From contig OU015501.1 in the NCBI GenBank assembly GCA_907164885.2, positions 18,779,131 to 18,843,130 of the forward strand: a stretch of 64,000 nt of DNA, in the 5' to 3' direction. The position numbers and the translations under genes are program-made. Shown here in pieces: positions 35,401 through 49,316 of this stretch (position 1 is the stretch's first letter; the number at the start of each line of letters is the position of its first letter). The notes under the pieces are model-generated. The model did no database searches, was not told the origin of the DNA, and was given only the letters and a program-made list of their open reading frames with translations. Source of the DNA: Dolomedes plantarius. Its lineage: Eukaryota; Arthropoda; Arachnida; Araneae; Dolomedidae.

Positions 35401-37710
35401 TTCTTATGAAAATTATTTATATATAGTTTTATAAAATTTTCCATTTAAAAAATCTTTCTTCATTCTTAATTTAACCTACGTTGCTGATAACTGTCCTAAA
35501 GCGCTTTTGGTTCCGTGTTTTTTAAAGGCATAAGTCAAGAGAGGAAACCTCCCATTTTTTTATGTAGCAACTTCTTACGAAAACACTGTAGAGGTTCCAG
35601 GAGAAAGAATCGATTGATTGGGGAGAGATCTCTTGTGCTCTCTATGCGCGAGCATGAGTGCGTTTAGAAAAATTTCAGGAAGGAAAGGTAAGCTTTTGAA
35701 ACTTGATATTTTTTACTAGTAACAAGACGTATCTCTTACAAATAATACGTTACATAAAACGCAATAACGCATGTTATAAAGTGACTGCATGGAATTTCTT
35801 TCTTGGTTCGGGGAGGGGGGAAAAATTGTTTGAAGCACAAAAAGGAATTTAAAACTTTTGAATTTTGTTTGAAAACTTTTGATTGGTTTGACAACAAAGG
35901 CATGAAATCAAATATACGTTACTACTATCCTTCAGAGGTGAATTTTGTTTTTTTTTTTGTAAACTTATCTCCGATACCTGCATGTCGTTTATGTAATAAT
36001 AGAATGCAGGCGCGTTGACTGCCCAAAAGAAGATATGTTCGTACCTGAATATTTTCAAACTATTTCAAATGATTTATTTTTAATATATACGAGCATTTAC
36101 ATATAAAAATATATCACCCAAATTGTTAAAAAAAGTGTTTCTTGATGTAAGATTTTTTTAACTACAGAATGCATAATACCAATTCAACGTCTTGCTAATT
36201 TTTCGGCTCATTACAATTCATTTCTAATGTTTAAAAAAATTACGAAAATTTTAAACATTCAAAGCTAATTTTTATTAATACATGCAACATATTTCAAAAT
36301 AGACGTTATTTTGAAATAGATTCCAGTTGATTAAAATATTCATATTTGGATCAAAACTATATAATTTGATCATACTTACACTTAATATTCAGATATATTT
36401 TAAGCTACTGTATTTTATATTTACGTTATTTGAAAAAAAATTGCATTTTTTAAAAGAATCAAATTTCACTCCCTAAAAAAGTGAAAATGCTTTCGAAAAT
36501 TTATGTTCAAGATTTCTAAATGACTGTGAATGAGAATAACAGCTGAAAACAAATTTAAAATTTTAAGGAGGTTGTATAACTTTTTAAAGTAGAAAGTTCA
36601 GCTTTACAAAAATGTAAAATTCAAGATACATTCAGCAGGCATCCAGGTTTCTGGGGTAAAATTTCAAGCCACAACTAATGACAGAAAACGAGGATTAGAT
36701 ACGCAGGATATATGAAAATCAGTAAATACAGTGATAGTTTTGATATCAGAAGAAATTAATTTGATTATTACATATTTTTCAGAAAAATGAACAATAAGCC
36801 ATTGATTCTCTAAAGACATTTAAAAGTATTTAGCTTTCAATCAACGAAAATTTAGTTTGTAATAGAAATAAAAGTTGAACAAGTTCCTTCAAGAAAACTT
36901 CTTAAAAGTCATTATGGCAGTAAAATTAATGACACGGAATAAGGTAAAGCAGCTGCTAAAAACTGTTTTAAGTTATAGGAACATTACATAAAAGAGATAT
37001 GCTCATTAAAAGGTTTTTAAAAAGAGCATTCCCATTAGATGATTTTCTTGAGCCTTTGGAGTCAGATAATTTTATACACCTGTTAAGATTTCTGATGCAA
37101 AAACATAAGTATAAAATTCAAATATAAAGGATACTGATTAAAAACAAACAAACATAAAAAAACCTTTAAAAACAGGGAATACTAAAAATAGTTAACCTCA
37201 GTAGATGTTAACAGGGTAAATATATCGGGAATTTTCGTAAGAATAATAAGAGATTTTTGAATTTACAACACTTCATTTGAAAGAACACGAGGAATAAGAA
37301 GCGATAATCCAAAGTTATAAAAATAAGGTTTATCCCAAAGAGAGATTCAAGAAAGAACACAAATTCGGGATAATTGCCGTACATAGGAATCAACTGATTA
37401 CGAACTGTGGTAAAATAGATTTATAGGCAAATATAAACACTGGGAAAGCGATTGCATTACTGTCCAATTCTGTTCGGTCCAGGCCCTGATCCCCTCACCC
37501 ACAATTCTCAAGATTTTAGGGGGAGGAACACTAATTCATCTGTTAAGTATATTCAGTCTGATGAATAAATGTTAGTTAAAAAAGAACTACTTCCTTTTGT
37601 TTTCAAATGGCCGCTAGGCTATTAGTCGACGAGCGTCCCAATACTTTTGGCAATAGAAATAAAATGTCCTGGTGCAGAACATTCAGCTAATGTTTAGTGT
37701 TCGAGCGGGG
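35401..37710. other. A+T-rich intergenic DNA, no gene recognised
   Basis: No family-like coding sequence. CpG is present at an ordinary level for the window (23 by hand count in 36001-37500), the comparison used for the depleted block at 41.3-49.4 kb. Confidence 0.45.
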
Positions 37711-37718
37711 AGTATCAG

Positions 37719-37871
37719 CAACGGGGCTCTAAGGGGGACAGTAGGGGCAATTGCCCCTCCCCCCCCCCAAAAAAAAAGCCCGGCGTATTTTTTTTTAATA
37801 GCCTAAAATTATATAATCGTAGACCTCAATACTAAATGAGTTTAAATTTAAAATGAGAGGATGCTTATTTC

Positions 37872-37922
<51 letters not shown>

Positions 37923-37980
37923 CCTAAGAGCCGACGTTGCCCCCCCCCCCCCCCAAATCTCTGAACTGGAGCCACCCTTG
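37719..37980. mobile_element. hAT-type MITE with internal (AT)n and poly-C
   Basis: The ends CAACGGGGCTC and, inverted, CAAGGGTGGCTC are flanked by perfect AGTATCAG duplications at 37711-37718 and 37981-37988. Inside are facing C-rich tracts and an (AT)n array (37875-37918). The 262-bp element is non-coding. Confidence 0.85.
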
Positions 37981-37988
37981 AGTATCAG

Positions 37989-40619
37989 TCTGTCCCGTTC
38001 GAAATAATGGCCTGAAGACAATTATGTCCCGTCAAAGGACGAAAATGAGAACTTTCTATACATGTAAAAACATTTATATCAAGTAGAAAGTAATGTTTTT
38101 GTTTATCCAATACTAAAATTAGTGAATTGGGCCATTGATCAGTACCAAAGATTGCCTTCTCTGGAGCCTGAATCTGTCTTAATAGGACCCTGATTTCTGC
38201 CAATAAAATACTTAACGTAATTTTAATGTTTCTCCTTATGAACCAACTTGTGGTTCGCGAAATCGATTAGGGAATTTGTGGGATAAATTTTGTTTTTACA
38301 TCACGTTTTGAAACTAGAGATAAAGTTACAGCACAAACATTTTCAGATACAATTTTATGTACAATAAAAGCAATCGCAAATGAATTTTTGAAAGGCTGTG
38401 AAATAGATTCAACAGGGTGTCTTAAAATACACAAAAAACTAGAGACATGAAGTCTTTTCGTGTGGCATACATCATATATTTTTGTTTTGAAAATGAGTAA
38501 AACCTTATAAAATCATAAATAGAACTGATACGAATGAGCAGGTTAAACCCACCATCCTTAAATGCAAATAAGAATTAACCGACTCCTCAAAAGATTTGTT
38601 ATTAATTGATCAAATACTCTTTTTCTGCTTTTACAAAAAACTGTACCCCATTTTCAATAGTTTCCCTAACAAATAATACTTACAACTGGTATTTCTTCTT
38701 TAGTTGTATTTTTTTTTTTCCAATCAATAGTCAGTTTTCGACTTTCTGACTCAGTGGTATTCACTTAATATGCTTTCTAAAACAGTTATACCTATAATAC
38801 AGTGAAAGGGACTCTGTTATCGTCGTCAACGTCTATGTTCTCACGTCAGATTACTTAAGAAATGGCAGGGGGTGAAAATATTACGTTTTCTTAAGTAAGT
38901 ACGCGTAGAACCCAAAGCAGTACGTCCTTAAAGTCAGCTAGCTATCTATTGAGATACCATAATAAAATATCCTTCTCCCTTATGTACTGAACTTTAACTC
39001 TTCTTTTTCTTGTGACGTCATTAAATTTTAATGATGCGTTTTCAGACGTAGTGTAAACATCCACTAAAACAAGTACGTGTTAAAAGATCATCTGCTTTTA
39101 ATTACATCACGTATTTATATCATCGCGAAACACATCTTATACTATAAACGATGATTAAAACGTGATCATAAGCTATATTTACGCACAAACACGCCTCAAT
39201 TTCTTATAACTGGAGATTAAAATTCTGAGCTATTAATTAGGTTTAAAATACAGTTGAGCATCTATATAACATACAAATAGAAGTATGTTACATGGAAATT
39301 ATTTTAGATCCACTAAAATTAAACAAGAATTACTATTCCAAATAAATCTAGATAAAAATTTCATAAATTGTTTTTTCTAGTATGAAATCTCTAAAAATCC
39401 CTAAAACATTTTCACAAATCCCCACTTCCTCTTCAGATAACAAAAATTCGCTATATCTTCCTTACACTGCAGTTCCTAACTTCGATCAGAAATGTGGACT
39501 TACAGCCCACACGTCATATTTGTATAGTACAGCTCATCAGGACAAATTTACAATAGTACACACTCAGATATTTTAGCTCAGATATCTATTATTTCCTTAG
39601 TAGTAGAGGGGACAAATACCCCCTAGGCACGAATGCAACCAATAATGCCTACAGGATGTTTCTGGACGAACTGTATGCTATGAGAGGGGAATTCAAGAAT
39701 TCGATCTTATATATACGACTTTAAATGTAGGTTCCTCGGACTTCGTCATATTTTTATTAATTCGTTAAACCATAGAAGCATATTAAAGTCTTTAATAATT
39801 CCTACTTTTTTGTTTGTCAGAAACCAATGCATCGGTACTCGTGTATTATAATTAAACCCGTGGACGTTTGCTACTGATCCATGCCAGCGGCTTGGCAAAC
39901 CGCCATTTACGGAGAGAAGAAAAAAAGGGGGGAAAAAGGAGAAAAAAAAGGAGGGAGAGAGAGTTATTCCTAACCTTGCTGATGTGATGACATTACCATA
40001 TAACACATTCCATTATATATTCTGAAAATTTAAACAGAAAGAAATTCCAAGCAGACAAAGAAAGTAAAATACGTCACCAACACGTCTATCAATAGAATAA
40101 AAAGTTGGGACAAAGAAAGAAATTCTGAACTGATTTAAGCCAACAGTTTCGAAACATATGAGCTCGAAACGCAATAATAGCAGCAAAAACGGAGAGGCGT
40201 TACGAAATACTGAGAGCATAATAAAAATAGGAAAATCCACCACTCTCCACACTCAAATTAGTTTCCGACGGTCGAATTTCAAAGCACGAGACCCTCTGGA
40301 ATTATGTAATAGGCGGAAGGCAACACGAGAGCTGAAACAACATCCCAGCGTATGTTAGTAGAGTAAAAACATTTAGATTGTTAGTATAATAATGATTTTG
40401 AAACTTCGGGAGGAAGGCAGGGTCTTTTGGTCTCACGGAATTTATAAAGAGAGATTCCAATTAAATTCATCCCATCACAGGTAGTAAAAAATATGTTATT
40501 TTATTCATTGGTGAATTATTTTAGAGGAGTAATAAGAGATCACGAAAGAACTCAACGTTACAGTTCAAGACCATGTGAGGTTTATAGTAAATATATGTTT
40601 CTTATATAACTGACACTAG
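37989..40619. other. Intergenic DNA, no gene recognised
   Basis: A+T-rich with ordinary CpG. Reading frames at 39746-40358 on both strands have no recognised homology and are not called. Confidence 0.4.
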
Positions 40620-40628
40620 AGACTTAAG

Positions 40629-40847
40629 TTTTTTTTTTTTGTTTTTTTTTAAGCGGAGGCACTTGTCAAACATTCGCCTATACTACTGTCCATTTTATTA
40701 TGGGGGGCACCATATAGGCGGACGCATTATCCCCTATGAAGGGACAACACAAACGGAGGCATTTTTCGTGGCGTGACGCTGGGATTCGATCCGAGCACTC
40801 TCAGCATCGATAACCAGCGCGTAGTACCACTGAGCCGCCTCAAGCCC
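40629..40847 (-). mobile_element. Full-length tRNA-derived SINE
   Basis: Perfect 9-bp AGACTTAAG duplications at 40620-40628 and 40848-40856. On the minus strand it starts with a tRNA-like head (box A GGCTCAGTGGTACTACGCG, box B GGATCGAATCC), has a body with AATGCCTCCGTTTGTGTTG, and ends in an A-run (T-run at 40629-40652 on the plus strand). All parts of a mobilised SINE are present. Confidence 0.9.
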
Positions 40848-41058
40848 AGACTTAAGATTTGCCATTCCATTAAATGAACGAAAATTTAATTTTAGTTGCG
40901 TAACAGGAGGATGAAATATTCCAATGAGATGCCTAATTTGTATCAGCCTCTAGAGGAGAGGGCAAGAACGGCTGCACCCTTTACCACCATAAGAAAGGCT
41001 TTGGAAGCAAGTGGTAATTAACTGTGCCTATATCCCATGTCAAATGAAAAAGGTTCGA

Positions 41059-41118
41059 TTCTAAAGCAAATTTAGCAAATTCTTTCTCAGGAGCAGAAAC
41101 GCTAAATTTGCTTTAGAA
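41059..41118. repeat. Perfect 18-bp inverted repeat
   Basis: TTCTAAAGCAAATTTAGC at 41059-41076 and its exact complement at 41101-41118 enclose a 24-nt loop. It sits just outside the left edge of the CpG-poor block. Confidence 0.85.
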
Positions 41119-44100
41119 ATTCGAATAGAGTCTTCTGTTATTGAGGATTATAGAAGATTATTAAAGTTTTCCCATTCCCCTAAAACTGTCTAAATATTTT
41201 GAAAATTTGAAATTTTCCACAGACCCGACAGGAAATACATGAAAGACATCTGATGGAAGATTCATGTAAGTAATGTCGTTACCACATTATTTATGAAGTA
41301 ATTGCTGATATACATAATTATTGATACAGTTTTCCCATGCCTAGAACATTCAGACAATGCAATAATTAAAATTTATATTAATACCTAATTGTAAATATTA
41401 CAATACTTATTGTGTGTCTGTGTGGGGGGAGGGGGGATAACATGTATTTGATTTTACAAGTACCCCCCCCCCCGAAAAAAAAAAAAAAAAAAGGTTTTTA
41501 GGTAAATCTTATACTTATTAAAAAGATGTCCCACATGCAAGTACATTTGAAGCTTATTTTGCCATTATTTAAAATTTCTTTTGAGGGAAAAACACACAGT
41601 TGTATGGTATTGAAAATCTTCAAATTGACAAATAACAATAAATGTAATTTTTTCATTAACGATGAAATTTACATAAATTAAATACAATCTGCACTATTTA
41701 CGTTTTTACTTCCCTTTTTATGTACACTTCATAATTTTTTTTTCATCCAGGTGGTTAATACGCTGTTTACTTATTTTATTCTTAACTACTTTTTTATATT
41801 TTTCTTGAATACTTGAACTTTATTCCTGCAGGTATTATAATTTTACTGTCCAAATTGAATCATAGAATGCAGGCAGTATTTCTAACAAACCATTAAACTG
41901 ATTAATTAATCACATTGATGTTTTTAGGGATCAAAATTTTGCTAGCACAATCAGTGCTTAATTTATAGTCTTGTTAGTAGCAATGTATTTTCAATTAAAA
42001 AAATAAATGAAAAATGCCCTATTTAATTAGCACTAGTACTGTCTTATCAGATTGCATTAATACATTCATTTCACAAGATGTGCTGGGACATTACAGCGGA
42101 TTTTGTTTTTTTAATTTTTTTTATTGAAGATCTGACATATAGGAGGCTAAGTTACTTTTTTCCATTTCATTAGCATGAGCATAAACAGAGCTATAATAAC
42201 TAGAAAATATATTAAATGAAATGAAGTTTATGTAAAATACATTTTATACAAGCATTTATTTTATTAGGTATCATTATCCAAAGTAATGCAGATATGAATT
42301 AAAGGTGTAAGGGAATAAATACCTAAATAATAAACTGGGATATTGTGGGATTTAAAACTATGAACAGTAAGATTTTTTTTCTACCTTTTCAGTAAAATAT
42401 TTTCATTCAGATATACTGCAGAACTAAAGCTGCTTCATTTTACTCTCTGAAAGTTTTTCATCCAATTCTTTAGTTTTACTGCTACTTAAAAAGGCGAGGC
42501 ACCAAAAAGGAATTAAAAGAAAACAACCAAGGATCCAATGCTGTTGATTTTTCATCAAATACTATGGAGTCTTTTTTGGAATGTTATTACATAACACAGA
42601 AGCATCATGTATAACACTCTGGGATTAACAATGAAAAAAAAACTCTAGAAAAAAATGTATTTAGTCATGCGCAGGCAAATTTTATACAGAGTCATAAGGA
42701 AGAATTTTCACCCTAATTTGTATACATTATACTTTTACTTGTTCAGTACCACATACTATATAGCCACAAAAATAGCATTAAGAGTACACTAATCTAAATA
42801 AGTTCATCAAAATTTCCACTAAAGTAAATTACCTTTTTGGGTATGTGTTATTCTGAAATTCTTCACCTTCCATGTAGTACACCTTTCTAATGAGAGCAAA
42901 TTAAGTACAAATAATTCTTTAAGAAACAATTTTAAAATTTTTGAAATGTGAAGAACTAATCCTCCTTGCTTCCAATACAAAAATTTTTTTGATATGATAC
43001 CAGCAGAAAGAAGATAGTTTCACAACTTAGCAGTTTTTTGACTGACGAATGACAGAAATAGCAGGAATTATTTATGGCCAAAAGGGACAAACACAAGTAT
43101 AATAATGTTACTCCCTCTCTACAAGGTATAATATGAAATGATTAGTCCTACTTGTAATGAAATATGAAATCATTTTTTAGACTACTTGTAATTTTTTATT
43201 CAGATTTACAGAATGAATGAAGAGTAAAACCAATTACTTAGTAGAGAAAACAGCTGACATCTAAGAAATTATCCGAAATTTTAGCCATGCATCTGATAGT
43301 TTTAATCAGATTAAAAATATAATTCTAAAATGAAAAAAAAATGTAAACTATTTAAACCTATACCTTCACATCACTGCAAAAACTCTATATGAAGCATCAA
43401 TCCATAAATATAAAAGTGAATTTAATTCACTCTCATATTAAACATGAATTAACATACATATAATTTATTGCTTTTCTTTAATGTTTAATTAGGATGTAAT
43501 AACTTTCTTGTGAAAACATTTAAAAGGCAAATCAATGGAGAAAGCCTTTTGAGAAAACCATTTCAGAGCAATTTAATTTTATGTATCAATAAGATATATT
43601 GGTAGTGCAGTCTATGAAATTCTGATGCGAATTGGCTGATTTGATTCAAATTTGTGTTATAAAAGGATTATAAAATAAGATATGTAACTATAAAAAATTT
43701 CTACACCTACATTTTATGAAATAGAATCCATTTAGCTGCCACTAATTTAAAATCACAGAATGGTTTCTATCAAGGAACACACATAATAAAAGTTATTCTT
43801 TATCCAGTGCCTATGTTTACATGTAAAATGAAATATGTAACTTTTCATACTGCATTACAGCTAATAATTAGCAACCAAAAGTGTGACATTCATTTAAGCA
43901 AATGCTGATATTCATTTAACCAAATAGAATTTCAATATTATACTATATTTAACTGTTATACTGAATAAATTTTGTAATATAAAAATCTAGGGAATCTAAA
44001 CATCAACTATTAAATAAGTCCACAGATAACACAAGCATTTGATATGATTCTTTGATTCAAATAATTTACTAGAATGACACCGATTTAGAATTGAATATAT

Positions 44101-44305
44101 GTAGTACAGACAAATATTTCAGTTATTTTTGTAAATAGAATTTTTTGTTTCAGGGATTTAAATCAGCACTCTGACTACAAGGACAAGTTGAGTGCTTTCA
44201 ACAGTTATGGGTCCTATTTGCTTCACAAGGAGTAGTAAAATCTGATTTCTTTAATAATACTATGTAACCTTCAAGAAATTTCATAAATTTACCAGAGTCA
44301 TACTT

Positions 44306-44308
44306 TTA

Positions 44309-44371
<63 letters not shown>

Positions 44372-44405
44372 TATATATATATATATATATATCAATATAT
44401 ATATA
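44306..44405. repeat. (AT)n microsatellite, imperfect
   Basis: Interrupted by TTATATTATAT-type units. Confidence 0.9.
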
Positions 44406-47113
44406 ATTAACGAAAATATTAATCTAATAATTAGTTTTTGATACACTTCCTTTCCCTATACACTACTCTTTCTCCCTACCAGTTACAGTGTTACAAATAT
44501 ATTTTTTTAGTAATGAGAGATTTAAATAATCCCTCACCATGGCAACTTCCTCTTCATATCAAAGAGGCTAAAAGAGCATTAACCTAATATATGAAATTCA
44601 ATACTTTTAGTGCTAAGGTATTTAAAATCATTTAAACACTTCTAGTCACTTTTTAATGTTGCAATTGGTAAATTAGCGCATTTATGCACTAGTATAACAA
44701 CTGATGTCACATACTAAAATATTCTCTGACCTAGAAAACCAATGACATTAAATGCCCACCAAGTGGTTAATCAGTAGTAATAAATTATAAGCCAATGCTT
44801 CACATACACTAAATCAAGAACCTTTGACAGTAAGTGATCTTGCTTCATATTTTTGTGAAGAATAGTTTTTACTACAGCATCAGGGTACCATTCATAAAAT
44901 GCCCAATGCATATATAGTCAAGGATACTTTGTGCATCCCCCCCCCCTTTTTTACTATCAGAATTTTTTTTTAAACATAATTCAGACTAAATGGTAACTAA
45001 AAATTCTAGGAAAACACAAATGTAGAGACACTGAAAATCTCAGAATACAATATGAAAATAAATAAAACTTAATGTATAACAACCTAAAATAAAAAAAATG
45101 AGGCGAACCCAAATTTTATTTTTAGATGTTATTGAAAAATATAAATTTGCCTTATAATAGAATATAATTGTAATCTTTTTAAAAAATTTTAATGATAATT
45201 TTCATTAACAGCATCATTCTTATTTACAATGAAAAAATTATATTTAGAATTAAAAAAAATAATTTATGCAATTCTATATAAGGGTTACCTAGCAGCATGA
45301 GTAGATAAGATTTCTAAGGAACAGTATTAAGTGCAGGGTAAGGAATTTTCAGGGTCAGCTGGTTAATATTAACCCTGAGATTATTTATTACCTCATATTA
45401 AGGTTCCTGGGAAGGATATTGAATTCTTAAATTGCTTCCCTCCCTTCCAGTGGAACCACTGTGAGGTAATCTAGAAATGATTAAAGAACATCTTTTTTTT
45501 TTTTTATGGTCTTAACTGAATTGCCAAATGTACTTGAAGAAATTTAATTTCAGAACTTTTTGTTCTAAAGAAACAATGACCAACTTCAAACTACTCAATC
45601 CTAAAGGGATTAAAAAATTACCTTCCATAAAGATGAAGGCATCAAAGATATGATAACATAAAAAACATTATCAAAATAAATGACTTTAAATTTTTTTTTT
45701 CTCAAATCACCTTCAAAAGAATACTATTAAACAGATGAAGCTACAGTGATATCTATAATAAAGATCATTCAAGAAGATCTGGCCTTTTTTATATGCATAA
45801 TAAAACAAAGAAAATCATCCAAGTTTCTAACAACTTTTATTAAAATATAAAAGTTTTATATGATGGTCTCACTTTTCTGTATTATCTAGTATTTTTCTGC
45901 TTAACAAGTTTCATCTTTAATTCAGGTAGCGAATTTGTTTCTCATGGCTAAAGCAGTAAGTGAGCACTTGATTTTTAAGGTATATAACATAGTATAATAC
46001 AATTCATTTTAAAATAATCCATACAAGACCCCCCCCCCCCAACAGTGTATGGCTCTTGAGAAGTGAAAACTTAACAGAACACCTAAAAAAATGTTCCTTA
46101 ACTTTTAATAATTCTCTTGGTCTACAATTTAGATATCCAATGCTGATAATAAAAATTGGGCCTAAAAGTATTGTGCTTTGAGCCCTTTATGAATAATTAT
46201 CTAAAAAAAAGTATGTTTTCAACAAGAAGGGAAAAAAACACTCATGACAGTTATGCGTGCTTAAAATATGATAGTCGGATTAAAAAAACTCGGATTAAAA
46301 ATATTAGATAAGAGTTCTAGATGTACAAAAGCATATTTTTTATACTATGTAAGAAAATGAACTAACAAGGGGGAATTGAAAAATCAATAAATAAACACAT
46401 GTAAATAAATTTCCCACCAATTTGCAATATAAAAAACTTGATATAAATTTTCAGAACTTTCTTATTCAATTTTTCCTTCCATGTGAAAGGGCTCACTACT
46501 CATTTATTTAGACTTGTTTTACTTATTTCAATAATTTTCATGTTCATAATTTTACTACGAAAAAAGGAAATGAAGATGAAGAATAATGTACAAAAGAAAA
46601 GAAAAAAAATTGACAATTTCTTCACTAAAATTTATGCATATTAACTTGTTTGAAAAAAAAAGACCAGCTAACCAAATTAAAAAAAAAAATATATTATAAT
46701 CTTTTAATATTACTCACAGTGTGATGCATAAATTAACTTAACATTATGAATTCAAAAGATATTGCACAAATAAAATGAGATATTGATGTATATACATCTC
46801 AAACAGCAATTTTTATCTGATACATACTCTATACCTGAAATTTATATATTTATATAAATCACGACACAAAACATCACAAGCTGAGGAAATTAATTGAACA
46901 TGGCAGCTACATTGAAGTATCTATTTTAGTCCAGAGAAATGGATTTAGCCATGCCAAAAAGTAAAGCAGTGCTTATGATCAAGAAAACAGGATTGTTAGA
47001 AGAGAGCTGAATTGTTTTCCTATCAGGCATATTTATAATGGTCATTTTATTTCTTTAGGCCATACAGGTTAGGATTTCTTAATTATCTTGATTTCATTAT
47101 ATATATATTTATA

Positions 47114-47369
47114 CAGGGCTTTTTTTCTGGGGGTACGCGAGGATACGGCGTATCCCTACTTTTTTTTAAAGTATTATTTTAGCTTAACTTGACCGAAATT
47201 TTCAGAAACTTATGAATCAATTGCTAATATAAAACAAAAAGTATTTTTATCAATTGCGAATTTTTTTATCCCCTGTGACATGACGTGTGAAAACACGGTA
47301 TTAAAAATACGGACCTTTATTTGAGAAAACACCGTATACCCACCTATTTTTTTTAGAAAAGAAGCACTA
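47114..47369. mobile_element. hAT-like MITE in the putative intron
   Basis: The left end CAGGGCTTTTTTTCTGGGGG pairs with the inverted right end TAGTGCTTCTTTTCTAAAAA. TACGG-containing subterminal sequence is found on both sides. Flanks TATTTATA (47106-47113) and TATATATA (47370-47377) differ at one base but are low complexity. It is CpG-rich relative to its surroundings. Confidence 0.55.
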
Positions 47370-47945
47370 TATATATATATATAGAGAGAGAGAGATTATA
47401 AAAACAAAATAAACTTTTAAAAGAGATTATTTAAAAATATGCTAAACTTTATCAAATTTTACTGTACATTTTCATTTCAATCATTATTGCTTAAAACATA
47501 ATCGAACATTCAAATTTCACATAATCTATGCATAATGAGAAAGAGAATATTATTAAAATAATAGTCAGAAATTTTTTTAAAGGAATTTGTTACTACACTT
47601 TACTTTTTCACTACATCTTTTAAGAAAAGCTTTATTCTAAGTTTCCCAAGAAGTTCTGAATTAAGTTTTTATATAAAAACTAGGAAAAACTAGACTACGA
47701 GGAAACCTGCCTGGCCACCCCACCCCTGTGGGCAGATCTCTCCTCTTCTTACTCATTTTTAATACTTATGAAAGAAATAGCAAAGGATACGCCAGAAAAT
47801 CAAATGTTACATAAAAATAACACAAAATTGCTATAGATTTGAGCTACTTATTTAAATATATAGGGCAGATTTATCTATGCCTTTTGCTAAAAAAATACAA
47901 TTTATTTTTTTTAGTACTGCAAACACTTATCCAGGGACTTTAATC

Positions 47946-48092
47946 CAGTGGTGGGCTTCAGCTGGTTCGCAGTGGTTCTGTAGAATCGATACCTAATGTA
48001 GGTATGAGTTTCTACAGAACTGGTGCGAACCGGCTGAAGCCCACCATTGATTAGGATGCAGAACCTGTTAATTTATTTGAATCCCACCACTA
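47946..48092. mobile_element. 147-bp hAT MITE with internal palindrome
   Basis: The left end CAGTGGTGGGCTTCAGCTGG and the inverted right end TAGTGGTGGGATTCAAATAA share the hAT-like CAGTGGTGGG terminus. Duplications CTTTAATC (47938-47945) and CTTTTATC (48093-48100) differ at one base. The first 110 bp form their own palindrome (CAGTGGTGGGCTTCAGCTGG against its complement near 48036-48055). Confidence 0.8.
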
Positions 48093-49316
48093 CTTTTATC
48101 CATATACAACACAGGTTTGCTATACTACTTTATTATGGTAACATCCTGTGCGTTAATTCAAGTTGATCACTTTGAGGGTACAGCAAATAAACATCCATAC
48201 CCTGAATACCATTTCAAACTCAGGTCTATGTTATGGTAGTTTGTGATGTTAACTATCATACACTGTATGTAACTCAAGGTATCTGCATACAATTTACATT
48301 AATCAGAGGGAATAGCATGCATATATATTTCAGAATATAAAAATTGTAAGATGTGAGGGGTTGGGCAAGAACAGGTAATTTTTAAATTGGGAATAGAAAT
48401 ATTTTCAGGAAGCAGAGGTGTTTATCATGAAGGGTGAATGATTAGCTGAAACTTTAAACTTCAATTACATAAATAATGTTAATGAATAATATATATTTGC
48501 AATTAACTCAAGGGTATAAAAAATATTCTTCAGTGCTTATTCTTTTGCTGTAGCAAAATAATAAAATATCCATCTAGATATTTAAGATTTTAAACCTTGA
48601 AATTAACTTTTGGAAATATCAACGACACCATAACATCTCATGCAGGAGGCAAAAAGGGATTATTCCTATATAAACTTTTAATAAAGCAGAGACTTTAAAA
48701 ATATATATAAATTTAAATGATGCATGCTTTAGAAATCTCATTTTGTCAAGTGAATATTTTTGTTAATAATGTTAATAAATTTATTAAAAAACAATTTTTT
48801 CTGCTTATGTGAAATATATAATATTTATAAAAAAATTAAAACATCAATCTCAGTTACTCTATAACTAATAAATATTAATACATAGTAGCATTATTAAACA
48901 GATTAAACATCAATCCTTAAAATTAGGCCATTACCTCATATTATTTATTTCTAAGTAAATTTCATAATTGAAGAGAAAGCAAATTTTAAGATTAGAAATA
49001 CATTTTTAGTAAAATTTAGTAATTAATTAAAATTTAAACGAGCTCAATGAGAATTTTAAATTTATACAACTACATTTAAAAAAATTTTTATTCTTTCATT
49101 CTTTAAATTTTATGTTCTGATTGTTTTATGCCAAAATATTCGTTTCTCAGAATATTGAGAAAGTACTTGCAATGGCATGTAAGATATATTTTAGGTTATA
49201 TACCTACAAGGTACGTAAAACAATGATTTTAATTTTCCTCATTTTACTTTAAATCCAATATTCCTTAGTAATGTACAAAATCGAACAAGAAATAAAGTAA
49301 AAAGGTAAACACATAC

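Larger units (their letters stand above)
41281..49316 (-). other. CpG-depleted, TE-poor block; putative CPEB intron or gene body
   Basis: Continuous A+T-rich DNA downstream of the CPEB exons in their direction of transcription. By hand count it holds about 30 CpG in roughly 7.7 kb once the two hAT insertions are set aside, about one per 257 bp, against about one per 65 bp at 36.0-37.5 kb. Only two short hAT elements interrupt it, both CpG-rich, plus an (AT)n at 44.3 kb and short poly-C runs. I looked for CPEB RRM motifs and the zinc-binding C-terminus here and did not find them, so the call as intron is an inference from position and composition. Confidence 0.5.

Noticed and set aside
41281..49316. 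CPEB RRM or zinc-binding exons
   Set aside because: I looked on the minus strand for sequence encoding KVFVGGLPPDIDEDEI, SYFPPKGYAF and the CEYCWASIHSRAG region and did not find it. Very short or diverged exons cannot be excluded by eye.
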